From UBA6168 sp041392505 (GTDB lineage: Bacteria > Bacteroidota > Bacteroidia > Chitinophagales > Saprospiraceae), in assembly GCA_041392505.1 (NCBI GenBank), contig JAWKLX010000030.1, positions 44,046-108,045 of the forward strand: a stretch of DNA of 64,000 bases, read 5' to 3'. This document shows, one piece after another, positions 17,272 to 27,300 of this stretch. Made by a program: the position numbers and the translations under genes. Position 1 is the first letter of the stretch. Each line of letters opens with the position of its first letter. Below the pieces are notes generated by a model that searched no databases, was not told the DNA's origin, and worked only from the letters and a program-made list of their open reading frames with translations.

Positions 17272-18798
17272 ATGTACGATGCAATAATTATTGGAAGCGG
17301 GTTCGGTGGCAGCATGGCCGCCTACCAATTAGTCCAAGCGGGAAAAAAAGTATTGATGCTTGAAAGGGGCGGCTGGGTAGAACGCAGCCCGGAGAACTGG
17401 ACGATGAAAGGCTCGTTGGAACTGACACCCAACTACGATAAAAGCACACCGCTGAAAGTCATCAAAGGCGGGCATAAAAAAATTATGGGGCTGTATTCCT
17501 GTGTGGGAGGGCCATCCCTTTTTTATGGAGGGGTTTCGTTCCGTTTTCGGGAGGGTGATTTCGAAAAAAATGAAGACATTGAGGGAAAAGAAGCCGTAGG
17601 ATGGCCAATAAAATACAAGGATCTGGAACCTTTTTATGGCCAGGCAGAGCAGCTTTTGGGCATTTCCGGCGAAAGCGGTGTAGATCCGACTGAACCTTTT
17701 AGGAACCAACCTTTCCCGCAAGGGCCGCCTCCGTTGGCCACTATTTCTCAAAAAATAAAAAAAGGTGCGCAAGACTTGGGACTGCATCCTTTTCAATTGC
17801 CATTGGCCATCAACTATGAAGACACCTCTCGGAAAACTTGTGTCAGCTGTACTACTTGCGATACTTTCGCTTGTGCGATCGGGGCCAAAAATGATTTGGC
17901 AACCATGGTTATTCCGAACCTTTTAGAAAAAGGAATGGAACTGCGGAAATCGACCGTAGTCAAACAATTGATCGCAAAAAATGGGAAAATAACGGAGGTA
18001 GTTGCATTTGATAAATTATCGGGTGAGGAGCTTTTATTCCGAGCAAAAAATGTCATCCTATCTGCTGGGGCATTGGGTTCGCCACATCTTTTGTTGGCTT
18101 CTGAATTGGATAAATTAAACCCCGGCGGAAAAGTGATCGGACGCTATTTGATGCGCCACGCCAACTGCATCATATTCGGTATTTTCCCCGGCGTGGCGGA
18201 TAAAGAAAACCGGTTCCACAAACAATTGGGCATATTGGATTTTTACAACGGGCGTGCCGGAGCAAAGGTAAGAGGCAAATTGGGTAGCCTGCAGCAAGTG
18301 CCCACACCGCCCATGGGATTGGTGCAAAATGAAGTCCCCGGGCCGCTGGGGAAATTGTTGAGCCAAGGGGTAAGGTTGCTCACGGGGCTGCTGGCCATTG
18401 CGGAAGACCAACCGCAGGCCTCCAATTTTTTGTCCATTAATAAAAGCGAAAAAGACCAATACGGATTGCCACAACCGATCATTAGCCATGAGTATTCAAA
18501 ACGGGACTTGGCGGCCCTGAAGGAATTAATTGGCCCAGCGAAAAAGATTCTTTCGCGAGCAGGTGCATTGACGCATTATGTTCACCACATTCGCACCTTT
18601 TCCCATGCCGTCGGAACGGTTCGGATGGGGAACAATCCCGAGACTTCGGCACTGGATGAAAATTGCCAATTCCGAGGGGTCGAGAATCTGTATGTTTTGG
18701 ACGGGAGCTTTATGCCGACTTCCGCTGCGGTAAATCCGAGTTTGACCATTGCCGCCAATGCATTGAGGGTAGGGGAGGTGATCGCTGGCATTTCTTAA
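17272..18798 (+). CDS. GMC-family FAD oxidoreductase
   Basis: A 508-residue flavoenzyme with an N-terminal FAD dinucleotide-binding motif (IIGSGFGGSMAAYQL, about residues 5-19) and ERGG. It has the GMC-type covering segment GGPSLFYGGVSFRF, a Cys-rich stretch CVSCTTCDTFAC at about 189-200, and a GMC C-terminal domain with the catalytic-type HAVGTVRMG (about 444-452) and the closing VLDGSFMPTSAAVNPSLTIAANALR. Relatives oxidise alcohols, sugars or sterols; the cysteine-rich insert resembles members that may carry an iron-sulfur-like or disulfide site, which is inference. No signal peptide is seen. A damaged Gfo/Idh/MocA gene follows 17 bases later. Confidence 0.9.
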   Translation: MYDAIIIGSGFGGSMAAYQLVQAGKKVLMLERGGWVERSPENWTMKGSLELTPNYDKSTPLKVIKGGHKKIMGLYSCVGGPSLFYGGVSFRFREGDFEKNEDIEGKEAVGWPIKYKDLEPFYGQAEQLLGISGESGVDPTEPFRNQPFPQGPPPLATISQKIKKGAQDLGLHPFQLPLAINYEDTSRKTCVSCTTCDTFACAIGAKNDLATMVIPNLLEKGMELRKSTVVKQLIAKNGKITEVVAFDKLSGEELLFRAKNVILSAGALGSPHLLLASELDKLNPGGKVIGRYLMRHANCIIFGIFPGVADKENRFHKQLGILDFYNGRAGAKVRGKLGSLQQVPTPPMGLVQNEVPGPLGKLLSQGVRLLTGLLAIAEDQPQASNFLSINKSEKDQYGLPQPIISHEYSKRDLAALKELIGPAKKILSRAGALTHYVHHIRTFSHAVGTVRMGNNPETSALDENCQFRGVENLYVLDGSFMPTSAAVNPSLTIAANALRVGEVIAGIS

Positions 18799-18815
18799 AT
18801 CGAATTACGATAATT

Positions 18816-19793
18816 ATGAGCTATAAAAAATTAAACGAAAAGAACCTATCCGACTTGCATTTCTTGGCTGTGGTGGAGTGACCATTAAGCATGCAAAAAC
18901 TTTAAAGGGTTTTAAAAATGTCGAATTATTTTATGCCAGCCGATCAGAGGAAAAAGCAAAATCTTTTTGTGAAAAATGGAACGGTGCTGGTTATTTTAAT
19001 TCTTATGAGGGAGCTATTTTATCGGAAAAAATAAATGTCATATTAATTGCCACGCCACCTGATAGCCATTTAGAATTAACGCTAAAAGCAGTCCAAGCAG
19101 GGAAACATGTTATTGTGGAAAAACCCCCGTTTTTTAAATCCACCGATTTTGATTTAATTAATGTCGAAAAGAAAAAAAACGAACGTGCAGGTGATGGTAG
19201 CGGAAAATTATTTTTACAAACCTGTTTTACAAAAATTAAGAAAAATATTAGCGACTGATATTATTGGCGATATTAAATTCCTCTATTTTAATGCTACCAA
19301 AAAACAAGTGCAGGAAGATTGGCGAAACGATAAAATCATTACTGGCGGAGGAGCATTGTTCGAAGGTGGTATTCATTGGATTAATTTTATGGCTAATTTA
19401 GGATTGACGATAAAAAAAGTGACGGGTTTTCAGCCGCAAAAACCTGATAACCAATTGGAAAGAAGTATGCAGGTGGTGGCTGAATATGAAGAAGGGATGG
19501 TCGGAACACTGCTTTATTCATGGGAAATAAATGCGCTGATAAATGGTTTGCGAATATCCCGGATTTATGGCACCGAAGGTTCAATTACGTTTGAATCCAA
19601 CGGTATTTTTATATTTATCAGAGGAAAAAAATGGCGGTTTATATTGCCCGGTTTTTCAGATATAGGTGGGTCGAAAGGAATGTTTAAAGATTTTTTTAGC
19701 GCCATAAAAAATGGGGAAGAGCCGGTATTTAATTTTGCTTTGGCGAAAAGGGATTTGGAGCTGGTGGAAAAAGCGTATTTAAATAAAAATTAA
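18816..19793 (+). pseudogene. Gfo/Idh/MocA family oxidoreductase, broken by two frameshifts
   Basis: Three successive frames together encode one NAD(P)-dependent sugar/polyol dehydrogenase-type protein of 325 residues. The ATG at 18816 starts MSYKK. One extra A in the AAAAAA run at 18825-18830 continues it as IKRKEPIRLAFLGCGG, the Rossmann motif. That frame runs through IATPPDSHLELT and AGKHVIVEKPP to about 19170. There, one fewer A in the eight-A run at about 19172-19179 restores TNVQVMVAENYFYKPVL and the C-terminal domain (GGALFEGGIHWINF) to the stop at 19793. Both defects are single-base changes in A-homopolymers and cancel in length. This is either a sequencing artefact or a recently decayed gene. 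The gene is more AT-rich than the GMC gene before it. Confidence 0.8.
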
Positions 19794-19860
19794 AATGCAA
19801 ATAAAAAATGGAACCAATGCGCTCCCATTTTTATTTCCACTATGATTTCAGGTGTTTTAT

Positions 19861-22236
19861 TTAAAAATTAAAATCCATTCTCAGTGTAACATTCCGTGGG
19901 GCGTCCAATTTTCCAGGTCGGCTGGCGTATTCCCGATTGGCAACATTATTAGCAATCAGGGAGGCTTTAATATTATTATTAAAAGTATAAGAACTTCTCA
20001 GCCCAAGAATTAAGTCTCCATTATTGTGTGTTTTCCTGAATTCTCTTAATTGAGAAGATTTTCCTTCTTGGTTAAATAGCAATAATTCAAAAACCGCATC
20101 AATGTTTTCCATAAAACTGGTGTATTGAGCAGATACGCCGAAAGATAATTTTTTATACTTGGATTCCATGTCAAATTTAGCTGTGTGCCGATATCGATAT
20201 TTCAAGATATTGACACAATCTTCCGAATCTGCCCCCCCGCTACAATTTGAAGAATTGGTTGCATTAATGTTACCCTGAGAGCCGATAGGGTATTTTTCCT
20301 CGTCCAGTCCAAATTCTTTAAATTTAGGATCAATATAAGTATAGCCTGCCAATAACGTTGTTGGTAATCCAAATAGATTTCCCCGTCCATTCACACTTAC
20401 CTCAAAACCTTTGATGATCGTGTTGCCAATATTTTGAGATTGAAAAAAGGCTTCGAAATCTTCCGTCAGGACAAAAGTAAATTCCATCATATCATTATAC
20501 TCCATCCAAAAAGCTGAGGCATCGAAAAAACCATTGAAGTTACTGATTTTAAAGCCCTGCCTTATTCCTAATTCAGCGGTCCAACCTGTCTCTGAATGAA
20601 GGTCTAAATTGGGAATAATAGGCAACCCTCCGAATTGGGTAAATATAAATTTTTCAGCTATCGTAGGAAAACGATAACCCTGTCCCCAAGAGGTTCGCAA
20701 AAAGGTAGCTTTCGCCAATTCGTAACTAGCGCCCAATCGGACAACTGGCTTTGCCTCATGTGTTTTTCCATTGGGAACAGTTCCTTCTACTGTGATGATC
20801 TCATTCGAATAATAAATTTCTTCTGGGGATTTTTGGGTATTGTCTTCGTAACGGAGACCTGCAGAAATATTGAGCTTGTCAAAGAATTTCTTTTCCAATT
20901 GTACATATGCGGCTAGGTTATTATTGGTGAAAGTCGTGTCACCGTAAAGTGGCGCCCTTACCCTTGTGCCGTTATAAACCAAGCCAGAAGTAATCACCAG
21001 ACCAATGTTACCCATTTTTCTTTGGTATTGGTATTCTCCATAATAGACTTGCGAGATATTGGTTTGATCAGCCTCCTTTGAACCTGTTTGGTTATCGACA
21101 TTGAAAAAGCGGGTCAATATTTTGTGCCGGTTGTTTTTCTTATCATAATAAGTGAGGAATGGGTCAATATTGTAACGTAAGTTGTCGGAGCTGGAAAGAG
21201 CATTACCTGGCCTGTAGAGGTTGTTCATATCCTGCCAGAATAAAAATGACTGCCCCTTGGAGCGGTTGAAATTTGTATTTACCCCTACCGAAAGGCGATC
21301 CGTTATCCGATAGCGGGTGTTTAAAGTAAATCTTCCTCTCCGAGAAAAAGAACTATCCTGAACACTGTTGTTTCGATGGTAACGTCCACCAGCGACGATG
21401 TCAAATTTTCCTATTTTTCTGCGATGTACTAAGGTAAAGCCAGTTGTATACGGAGTTTCAGAACCATCCCACCATGCTAAGTCTTCGTTTTTTGGTTTAG
21501 AAAAAGCCGTGTAAAAAGGTGAGAAAGTTGTTTCAGGTTCTGCCTTGGCATAAGCGGTGCGCACATTGATGATGCCATTCAAGGCCGAGGAACCATAGAG
21601 CGCTGAGGCAGCCCCTTTGACTACTTCAATTTGTTCAATGTTTTCAATGGGTACATCTTCCCACTGCGGAAAGCCGGCATCTGCCTGATAAATAGGCATA
21701 TCGTCTACCAATAGCAACACCCTGCTGCCTGCACCATAAGAAAATCCAGAACCACCTCTGATATTGGCTTGATCACCAATCATATTGACGCCGGGAACTT
21801 TATCCAGTAAACCTTCTAAACTGGTTTGATTTGTATTTTCAATCAAGGAGGGTTTGATAACATCCAAGGAAACGGTTACCTCACCCAAAGCCATTTCGTA
21901 TTTGCCGCTTGTCACGGTGGCAGTTTCCAAGAGGTTTAAACTTTCAGAAAGAATAACATTCACGATAATTTCTTCGCCCGGCTTTAAATCCAATTGCTCC
22001 GTTTTTGTCTGGTAGCCTACATAGCTTGCTGAAAGTTCGTATTGCCCACTTGGAAGTTGGATTTCAAACATACCCTCTAAGTCCGTCACAGCGCCTGATT
22101 TGCCAATGGAAACAGTAGCTGAGATTAAAGGGGTGTTTTGGTCGTCTGTGATCTGGCCTTTTACTGATGCATTTTGAGCGGTAGAGTGTTGCCAAAGAAA
22201 AGCTAAGGCGAAAAGTGTTATAAGTATTTTGTTCAT
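19861..22236 (-). CDS. TonB-dependent outer-membrane receptor
   Basis: The protein is about 791 residues from the ATG at 22236, which directly precedes the signal peptide MNKILITLFALAFLWQ; an upstream in-frame ATG at 22290 would add 18 unlikely residues. Domains in order: signal peptide (1-21); a CarboxypepD_reg-like beta-sandwich (about 25-105: VKGQITDDQNTPLISATVSI); the plug (about 115-230, with IRGGSGFSYGAGSRVLLLVDDMP and KGAASALYGSSALNGIINV); then a 22-stranded barrel ending in LRMDFNF with a terminal aromatic. It imports a scarce large substrate (siderophore, vitamin B12 or glycan) using TonB energy. No SusD partner is nearby, which argues against a polysaccharide locus, and no cobalamin riboswitch is apparent upstream. 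Confidence 0.95.
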   Translation of the reverse strand: MNKILITLFALAFLWQHSTAQNASVKGQITDDQNTPLISATVSIGKSGAVTDLEGMFEIQLPSGQYELSASYVGYQTKTEQLDLKPGEEIIVNVILSESLNLLETATVTSGKYEMALGEVTVSLDVIKPSLIENTNQTSLEGLLDKVPGVNMIGDQANIRGGSGFSYGAGSRVLLLVDDMPIYQADAGFPQWEDVPIENIEQIEVVKGAASALYGSSALNGIINVRTAYAKAEPETTFSPFYTAFSKPKNEDLAWWDGSETPYTTGFTLVHRRKIGKFDIVAGGRYHRNNSVQDSSFSRRGRFTLNTRYRITDRLSVGVNTNFNRSKGQSFLFWQDMNNLYRPGNALSSSDNLRYNIDPFLTYYDKKNNRHKILTRFFNVDNQTGSKEADQTNISQVYYGEYQYQRKMGNIGLVITSGLVYNGTRVRAPLYGDTTFTNNNLAAYVQLEKKFFDKLNISAGLRYEDNTQKSPEEIYYSNEIITVEGTVPNGKTHEAKPVVRLGASYELAKATFLRTSWGQGYRFPTIAEKFIFTQFGGLPIIPNLDLHSETGWTAELGIRQGFKISNFNGFFDASAFWMEYNDMMEFTFVLTEDFEAFFQSQNIGNTIIKGFEVSVNGRGNLFGLPTTLLAGYTYIDPKFKEFGLDEEKYPIGSQGNINATNSSNCSGGADSEDCVNILKYRYRHTAKFDMESKYKKLSFGVSAQYTSFMENIDAVFELLLFNQEGKSSQLREFRKTHNNGDLILGLRSSYTFNNNIKASLIANNVANREYASRPGKLDAPRNVTLRMDFNF

Positions 22237-22649
22237 AAAAATGTGATTGGGTTTTACCAAAATTACAATTGCTTTATGAGAATAAGGCATTTTCTGGAAA
22301 AGAAATACCTATTCAAGGATTTAGCATTGAAAATTAGAATTACACGATTAGGAAATGTTCAGATGGGTGTTGATTGGTGGGTGTAAAATGCGTGAACAAG
22401 AGTGAGGTGCCAAATGATTTCCATATAGGATATGGCTGCAAAGATGCAGGGCAAAAGTAGCCAAAACTGGCTGGTATTTTCTCATTGCTTTTTCTTTTCA
22501 GAATTAATTTTTCTAAAAAGTCTCTGTTAAAACATTTTTTTTAGAGATTTGCCCTTCGAAAAAAGAAACGCAAGGCTTTTTTCTTTCCCAGCCTACACCT
22601 TACCCAATAGCTTCTACCCTTGCTTTTATTCATCCAAAATACTTTTTAT
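22237..22649. other. Divergent intergenic region TonB receptor / T9SS cargo gene
   Basis: About 410 bases carrying both promoters. No conserved riboswitch core, repeat or RNA gene is visible; the region just before 22650 is pyrimidine-rich. Confidence 0.3.
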
Positions 22650-23468
22650 ATGAAGAAAGTACTACTTACATTTCTGGTGTGCGTACCAGTTTTCTTTTTA
22701 GGTGCTCAAAATTGTACACCTGACCCTGCTTTTCAAGACTCAACAGGGGTGTTTCCTATGCCTTACGATGCAACGGTATCACCTGAAGGCGGGATTACCG
22801 AATGTGCCGTGATCGGTGAAAGTTATGAATTCAGTTTTACCGTAGGGGTAGGGGATAGCCTTACCATTGATATCCAAGGAAACGAATTGAGATTGGAACT
22901 AGAGAAAATTACAATCACTAATGTTAGTGGATTGCCAACGGGGATGGCCGTAGTCTACGAACCTCAAAGTGGCGTTTATCCTGCCAACTCGATTGGATGT
23001 GCTAAACTGACTGGGATTCCAACTAGTGCCAACGCACCAGGTGATTACGATTTGATCATTTCAGCAACCATTTCTTTTGCTAGTCCATTTATTCCAGATC
23101 AAAACGTAACTTTTCCTGACGCTACCTTTGCTCCTGGTAAATACACCCTTAAGTTGTTGGCTGATGCCGGTGATTTTTGCGATGCAGTTAGTACAAAAGA
23201 ATCACTTATTGATGGGGTTTCCATGAAAATAAACCCTAATCCAACAGCAGGCCCAGCGAATATCGAGATTGCTTCAAAAGCAAGTGGTTCTTTCAACTTG
23301 AACGTGGTAGATTTTCTTGGAAAATCTGTTCACCAGGAAACGGTCTGGATCAACGAGGGGCAAAACTATATCGATTTCGATGGCAGCTTTATACCTAACG
23401 GATTATACATCTTGGTGCTGGAAAACGAATTGGGCCGGATTGCCCAAAAAATGACTATCCAACACTAA
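22650..23468 (+). CDS. Secreted protein with T9SS type A sorting tail
   Basis: A 272-residue protein from the ATG at 22650 (the frame opens 30 bases earlier, but this start gives a clean signal peptide MKKVLLTFLVCVPVFFLGAQ). The middle part is a beta-rich, putative-Ig-like domain with four cysteines. The last 80 residues are a type A T9SS C-terminal domain: INPNPTAGPANIEI, then FNLNVVDFLGKSVHQ, then NGLYILVLENELGR and a short basic end. That tail directs export through the type IX system and attachment to the cell surface or release. The cargo part shows no catalytic motif that I recognise. Confidence 0.88.
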   Translation: MKKVLLTFLVCVPVFFLGAQNCTPDPAFQDSTGVFPMPYDATVSPEGGITECAVIGESYEFSFTVGVGDSLTIDIQGNELRLELEKITITNVSGLPTGMAVVYEPQSGVYPANSIGCAKLTGIPTSANAPGDYDLIISATISFASPFIPDQNVTFPDATFAPGKYTLKLLADAGDFCDAVSTKESLIDGVSMKINPNPTAGPANIEIASKASGSFNLNVVDFLGKSVHQETVWINEGQNYIDFDGSFIPNGLYILVLENELGRIAQKMTIQH

Positions 23469-23881
23469 TTGAGAATATTCATTTTTTTACAAACCTATGT
23501 ACAAACGCTTGGCGCCTTTGCCGGGCGTTTTTCATTTTTTGAAAAAGCTTAGTAAAAAAGCGGCCAGTTTTGTTAAAGGGTATTGAGATGACAATTTTAA
23601 CATTTTGTTGTCACTAATCAACCAAACAGATGTCTTTCAAAGCTGTTTGTAAGAAAATCGAATCTAAAGCAGACCACTTTGAATAAGGCCGGCATGTATC
23701 ATTTTATTTTATTTTGCCGTTTCTTAATATCACCTCGTTGCGGTTACCTTTGTTGGCTTTCAACAAAAACTATTCTGTAACTCAAGGATCAGGTTTGCAT
23801 TATAATAGTTTAGGTTTAAAAATTTTTGCAGACAAGGTCCTTCGAAATACTTTCAACTATCAAACAAAAATCATTTATAAA
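23469..23881. other. Intergenic region upstream of the subtilase
   Basis: It holds the terminator at 23503-23535 and then about 345 bases of AT-rich DNA leading to the subtilase start. No gene and no clear promoter box. Confidence 0.3.
23503..23535 (+). terminator. Terminator after the T9SS cargo gene
   Basis: Stem AAACGC / GCGTTT with inner GGC/GCC pairing, then TTTTTCATTTTTT, 35 bases after the stop. Confidence 0.65.
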
Positions 23882-25567
23882 ATGAAGTTAAAAAATCTTT
23901 TTTTTATTGCTTTCGCAGCAATTCCCATGATCGGCTTTTCTCAATCTTCCGTCAACACCCCTCCAGATAATTGGCAGCACTTGGACAAACTCAAGGATGG
24001 CATCATGGGGGTCAGTGCTGATAAAATGTACAATGAATTGTTGAAGGGAAAGTCCTCTGAAACCGTAATCGTAGCGGTAATTGATGGCGGCGTCGATCCG
24101 ATGCACGAGGACTTAAAGGATGTCATGTGGGTGAATCCAGGAGAAATTGCTGGCAATGGCATTGACGACGACCATAATGGGTTTGTGGATGATGTCTATG
24201 GCTGGAATTTTATTGGCAACAAAAATGGCGAAAACATTCACCACGACCAGTTGGAAATTACCCGTGTCTATAAGTCTTACCAAGATAAATTCAAGAATGT
24301 TGACCCTGCCTCCCTTTCCAAAAAAGAAAAAAAAGAATATGATGAATACCTGGCTTTAGGTGAAAAAATTAAAGAAGAAAGCGAAGAGGCTACTTCCAAC
24401 GCTGCATTTTATGGCGGTATCTTAAATGCCATCAACAGTGTATTGGATGCAACGGGGAAAGAAAGCCCAACTATGGACGATTTACAAAAGTTGGATGTAA
24501 AAAATGATGAAAAAATGGCCTATGCCGTTCAGATCGTTTCTGGCATGTTGTCCGAAGGGCAGGATATCGCAGAGACTAAAGAGCAATTGCAAGGAGCTGT
24601 TGATTACTACGGCCCACAGGCAGAATACTACTACAACCCAGATATAAATCCGAGAAAGTTGGTCGGAGATAACTATGCGAATAGTTACGAAAAAAATTAT
24701 GGTAATAATGATGTGAAAGGCCCTGACGCTTCTCACGGTACTCATGTTGCTGGTTTAATAGCTGCCACAAGGGACAATGGTAAGGGAATGAACGGGATTG
24801 CTGACAATGTTAAAATCATGGCGCTGCGCTGTGTACCAGATGGTGACGAAAGGGACAAAGATGTTGCTAATTCTATCATCTATGCCGTAGACAATGGTGC
24901 ATCCGTTATCAATATGAGCTTCGGAAAAAGCCATTCATGGGATAAAAAAGCAGTTGATAAAGCTGTAAAATATGCCATGAAAAACGACGTCTTGCTCGTG
25001 CACGCTGCTGGTAATTCTAACCAAAACAATGACGAGGATAGCAATTATCCAAATGATAAATTTGAGAAAAAAGGTTTGTTTGGCCCAAAGAAGGCCAAAA
25101 ACTGGTTGGAAGTTGGGGCACTTTCATGGAAAGGTGGTGAGGATGCGGTAGCTCCCTTTTCCAATTATGGTAAGGAGAATGTAGATCTCTTCTCTCCAGG
25201 TGTTGATGTTTACTCAACCATGCCAGATGGAGGCTATGCTAAAATGAGCGGCACAAGTATGGCGTCTCCGGTTGCTGCGGGCGTAGCTGCGGTAATTCGT
25301 TCTTATTACCCTGAACTGTCCGCTACACAAGTAAAGGACGTGCTGATGAGTAGTACTGTCGCAACCAAAAATGCAAAGGTCAAGAAACCCGGCAGCAAGA
25401 CTGAATTGGTTCCTTTTAGCGATTTAAGTGTTTCTGGTGGGACGATCAACAGCTATGAAGCGATGAAAAAAGCTGCCACCGTCAAGCCTAAAAAGAAGAA
25501 AAACAAATGGCGGAGCAGTGGGAAAAAAGTTAGCGGCTCGCCGGATGGGAAAAAGAGCAGGGCATAA
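23882..25567 (+). CDS. Subtilisin-like serine protease (S8 family), secreted
   Basis: A 561-residue protein from the ATG at 23882, which precedes the signal peptide (LKNLFFIAFAAIPMIGFSQ). The frame is open from 23714, but that extension has no signal character. The catalytic triad is visible: Asp in VIVAVIDGGVD (about residue 66), His in ASHGTHVAGL (about 286), Ser in MSGTSMASPVAAG (about 456). Between Asp and His is a roughly 200-residue insertion with charged helices, as in many Bacteroidota S8 proteases. Calcium-site-like GNGIDDDHNG follows the Asp. The C-terminus is a basic tail (KPKKKKNKWRSSGKK), not a T9SS domain, so retention or another export route is possible. No inhibitor prodomain of the usual type is obvious. 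Confidence 0.93.
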   Translation: MKLKNLFFIAFAAIPMIGFSQSSVNTPPDNWQHLDKLKDGIMGVSADKMYNELLKGKSSETVIVAVIDGGVDPMHEDLKDVMWVNPGEIAGNGIDDDHNGFVDDVYGWNFIGNKNGENIHHDQLEITRVYKSYQDKFKNVDPASLSKKEKKEYDEYLALGEKIKEESEEATSNAAFYGGILNAINSVLDATGKESPTMDDLQKLDVKNDEKMAYAVQIVSGMLSEGQDIAETKEQLQGAVDYYGPQAEYYYNPDINPRKLVGDNYANSYEKNYGNNDVKGPDASHGTHVAGLIAATRDNGKGMNGIADNVKIMALRCVPDGDERDKDVANSIIYAVDNGASVINMSFGKSHSWDKKAVDKAVKYAMKNDVLLVHAAGNSNQNNDEDSNYPNDKFEKKGLFGPKKAKNWLEVGALSWKGGEDAVAPFSNYGKENVDLFSPGVDVYSTMPDGGYAKMSGTSMASPVAAGVAAVIRSYYPELSATQVKDVLMSSTVATKNAKVKKPGSKTELVPFSDLSVSGGTINSYEAMKKAATVKPKKKKNKWRSSGKKVSGSPDGKKSRA

Positions 25568-25592
25568 TTGAATTTGCTCCTTATTTTAAATG

Positions 25593-25623
25593 AAAAAGGC
25601 ACTGCGATTCGCAGTGCCTTTTT
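25593..25623. terminator. Bidirectional terminator between convergent genes
   Basis: A near-perfect hairpin (AAAAAGGCACTGCG / CGCAGTGCCTTTTT) with A-run and T-run on opposite sides. It lies between the subtilase (+) and the DUF721 gene (-) and can serve both. Confidence 0.9.
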
Positions 25624-25653
25624 CATTTTTGGTAAAACGGGACACTTTGGTCA

Positions 25654-25938
25654 CTATCGTATTATTACGTCTTTAACATACTCACCGCCCAATTCACTGT
25701 TCATCATTGTTTTGATTTTTTCTCTTTCGTAGCTCAATTCCTGTTTCAGCGAAGCTGCATCAATATTGATAAATAGTTTTTCATTGCGGAGCTTAATACT
25801 TGTGGTGTAGTGATTGATGGTTGTCCCCATTTTTTCGTTCCAAACTTCCCTGATTTTGGTTTCATGCAATTTGCTTTGCCACTCTTTTGAGTTAGCCAAC
25901 CCTTTCAGGACGTCTCCAAATTTTTGTTCTTTATCCAT
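25654..25938 (-). CDS. DUF721 (DciA-like) protein
   Basis: A 94-residue protein from the ATG at 25938 (Met codons at 25941 and 26007 are alternatives, but the conserved part begins at DKEQKFGDVLKGL). Features of DUF721 are the helical start, the central REVWNEKMGTTINHYT and the strand/helix NEKLFINIDAASLKQELSYEREKI, with a LFI...D..A..QEL pattern. The DciA branch of this family loads the replicative helicase in bacteria lacking DnaC/DnaI. In this phylum it often sits next to recF or dnaA, which are not in the window. Confidence 0.8.
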   Translation of the reverse strand: MDKEQKFGDVLKGLANSKEWQSKLHETKIREVWNEKMGTTINHYTTSIKLRNEKLFINIDAASLKQELSYEREKIKTMMNSELGGEYVKDVIIR

Positions 25939-26202
25939 CATATTAAAAGAAGAATTTTTAGCATAAATAATAAAGGTATATACGAATGGTTTTTTACCTT
26001 TGTCCAACTACACAGATACTCAATCCTCCACATTTTTTTCATACCTGAGAGAGCTTCACACATCCTAATTCCGCTTTACTGAACAATTTGCTTTTGCACT
26101 TAGCTGCAATAGTCGTGTGTCTTTTTTATTCCTAACCCGTTCAAGACACATTCCACACACATTTACTTTGTCCTTTCTTGTTCAGTCAGGGAAGGACATT
26201 TT

Positions 26203-27300
26203 TTATTTCCGTTTCCGTTTGTTGTTTTTATAATCTAAGAATATGAACTCTCCAAGACCCTGCAAGCTACTATAGAATGCTTTGCCATTGTTAGCCCTTG
26301 TAAACTGATCCACAAATTTCACCAAATAAGGGTCTCGTGCAATCATAAATGTGGTGATGGGTATTTGCAATTTACGGCAACGTGTGGCCAGGTTCAGCGT
26401 CCTGCCAACAATCTTGCGATCCAATCCAAAAGCATTTTTATAGTATTTTTTACCCCGCTTGATACAGGTTGGTTTACCATCGGTAATCATAAAGACCTGC
26501 TTATTGGGGTTGCGGCGTTTCCTCAATATATCCATCGCTAATTCCAATCCCGCTACCGTGTTCGTGTGATAAGGACCAACTTGTAAATAGGGTAAGTCTT
26601 TGATGTCAATTTGCCAAGCATCATTTCCGAAAACCAAAATATCCAAAGTATCTTTTGGATAACGGGTAGTGATGAGTTCCGAAAGTGCCAAAGCGACCCG
26701 TTTGGCTGGAGTGATCCGGTCTTCGCCATACAAGATCATGGAATGGGAAATATCGATCATCAATACCGTGCTGGTTTGGCTTTGATAAAATGTTTCCCGG
26801 ACTTCAAGGTCATCTGGTGTCAGCCTAAAATCATCGATCCCATGATTGATGTGGGCATTTCGTAAACTTTCAGAGATGGCAATATTTTCCAAATTATCGC
26901 CAAACTCGTAAGGCTTTAGTTCGGCAGACCGCTCATCACCTTTGCCACTTTGTTTGGTGGAATGGTTGCCATGTTTGGTTTTTTTCAATTGGCCAAAGAT
27001 GTCCTCCAAGGCCTGCCGGCGTAAGGCGATTTCCATTTTGGAAGTTGGGACATAGCCGGGCTGTCCATTCAGCTCACCATCCTCTATGTAGCCTTGATCC
27101 ATCAAGTCTTGGATGAAATCCGCCAAGCCATATTGGTCGTTGGTCAGGCCATATTTACGGTCAAGTTCTGTTAGCCAGGACAGGGCTTCCCTTACATCGC
27201 CAGCAGTGTATAGGAGCAGCTCTTGAAATAGTTTTAAAAGCTTGTCGAATACCGAATCGCCGCCTTCGGATACAAATTCTGAAAATTGCCAACCGATCAT
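26203..27300 (-). CDS. VWA-domain protein of the MoxR/CoxE-type
   Basis: A 365-residue cytosolic protein. The N-terminal 150 residues are helical and polar. The C-terminal half is a von Willebrand A domain with a metal-ion-dependent adhesion site: DISHS (about residues 184-188), a threonine further on (HTNTVAGLELAM), and the late Asp in MITDGKPT. A closing stretch of basic residues (NNKRKRK) ends the protein. Such VWA proteins work with MoxR-type or Mg-chelatase-type AAA ATPases as chaperone-like metal insertion or assembly machines, but no partner ATPase is in the window; that role is inference from the family. Confidence 0.8.
   Translation of the reverse strand: MIGWQFSEFVSEGGDSVFDKLLKLFQELLLYTAGDVREALSWLTELDRKYGLTNDQYGLADFIQDLMDQGYIEDGELNGQPGYVPTSKMEIALRRQALEDIFGQLKKTKHGNHSTKQSGKGDERSAELKPYEFGDNLENIAISESLRNAHINHGIDDFRLTPDDLEVRETFYQSQTSTVLMIDISHSMILYGEDRITPAKRVALALSELITTRYPKDTLDILVFGNDAWQIDIKDLPYLQVGPYHTNTVAGLELAMDILRKRRNPNKQVFMITDGKPTCIKRGKKYYKNAFGLDRKIVGRTLNLATRCRKLQIPITTFMIARDPYLVKFVDQFTRANNGKAFYSSLQGLGEFIFLDYKNNKRKRK

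Noticed and set aside
22237..22649. Cobalamin or other riboswitch upstream of the TonB receptor
   Set aside because: I could not find the conserved core or pairing pattern in this region.
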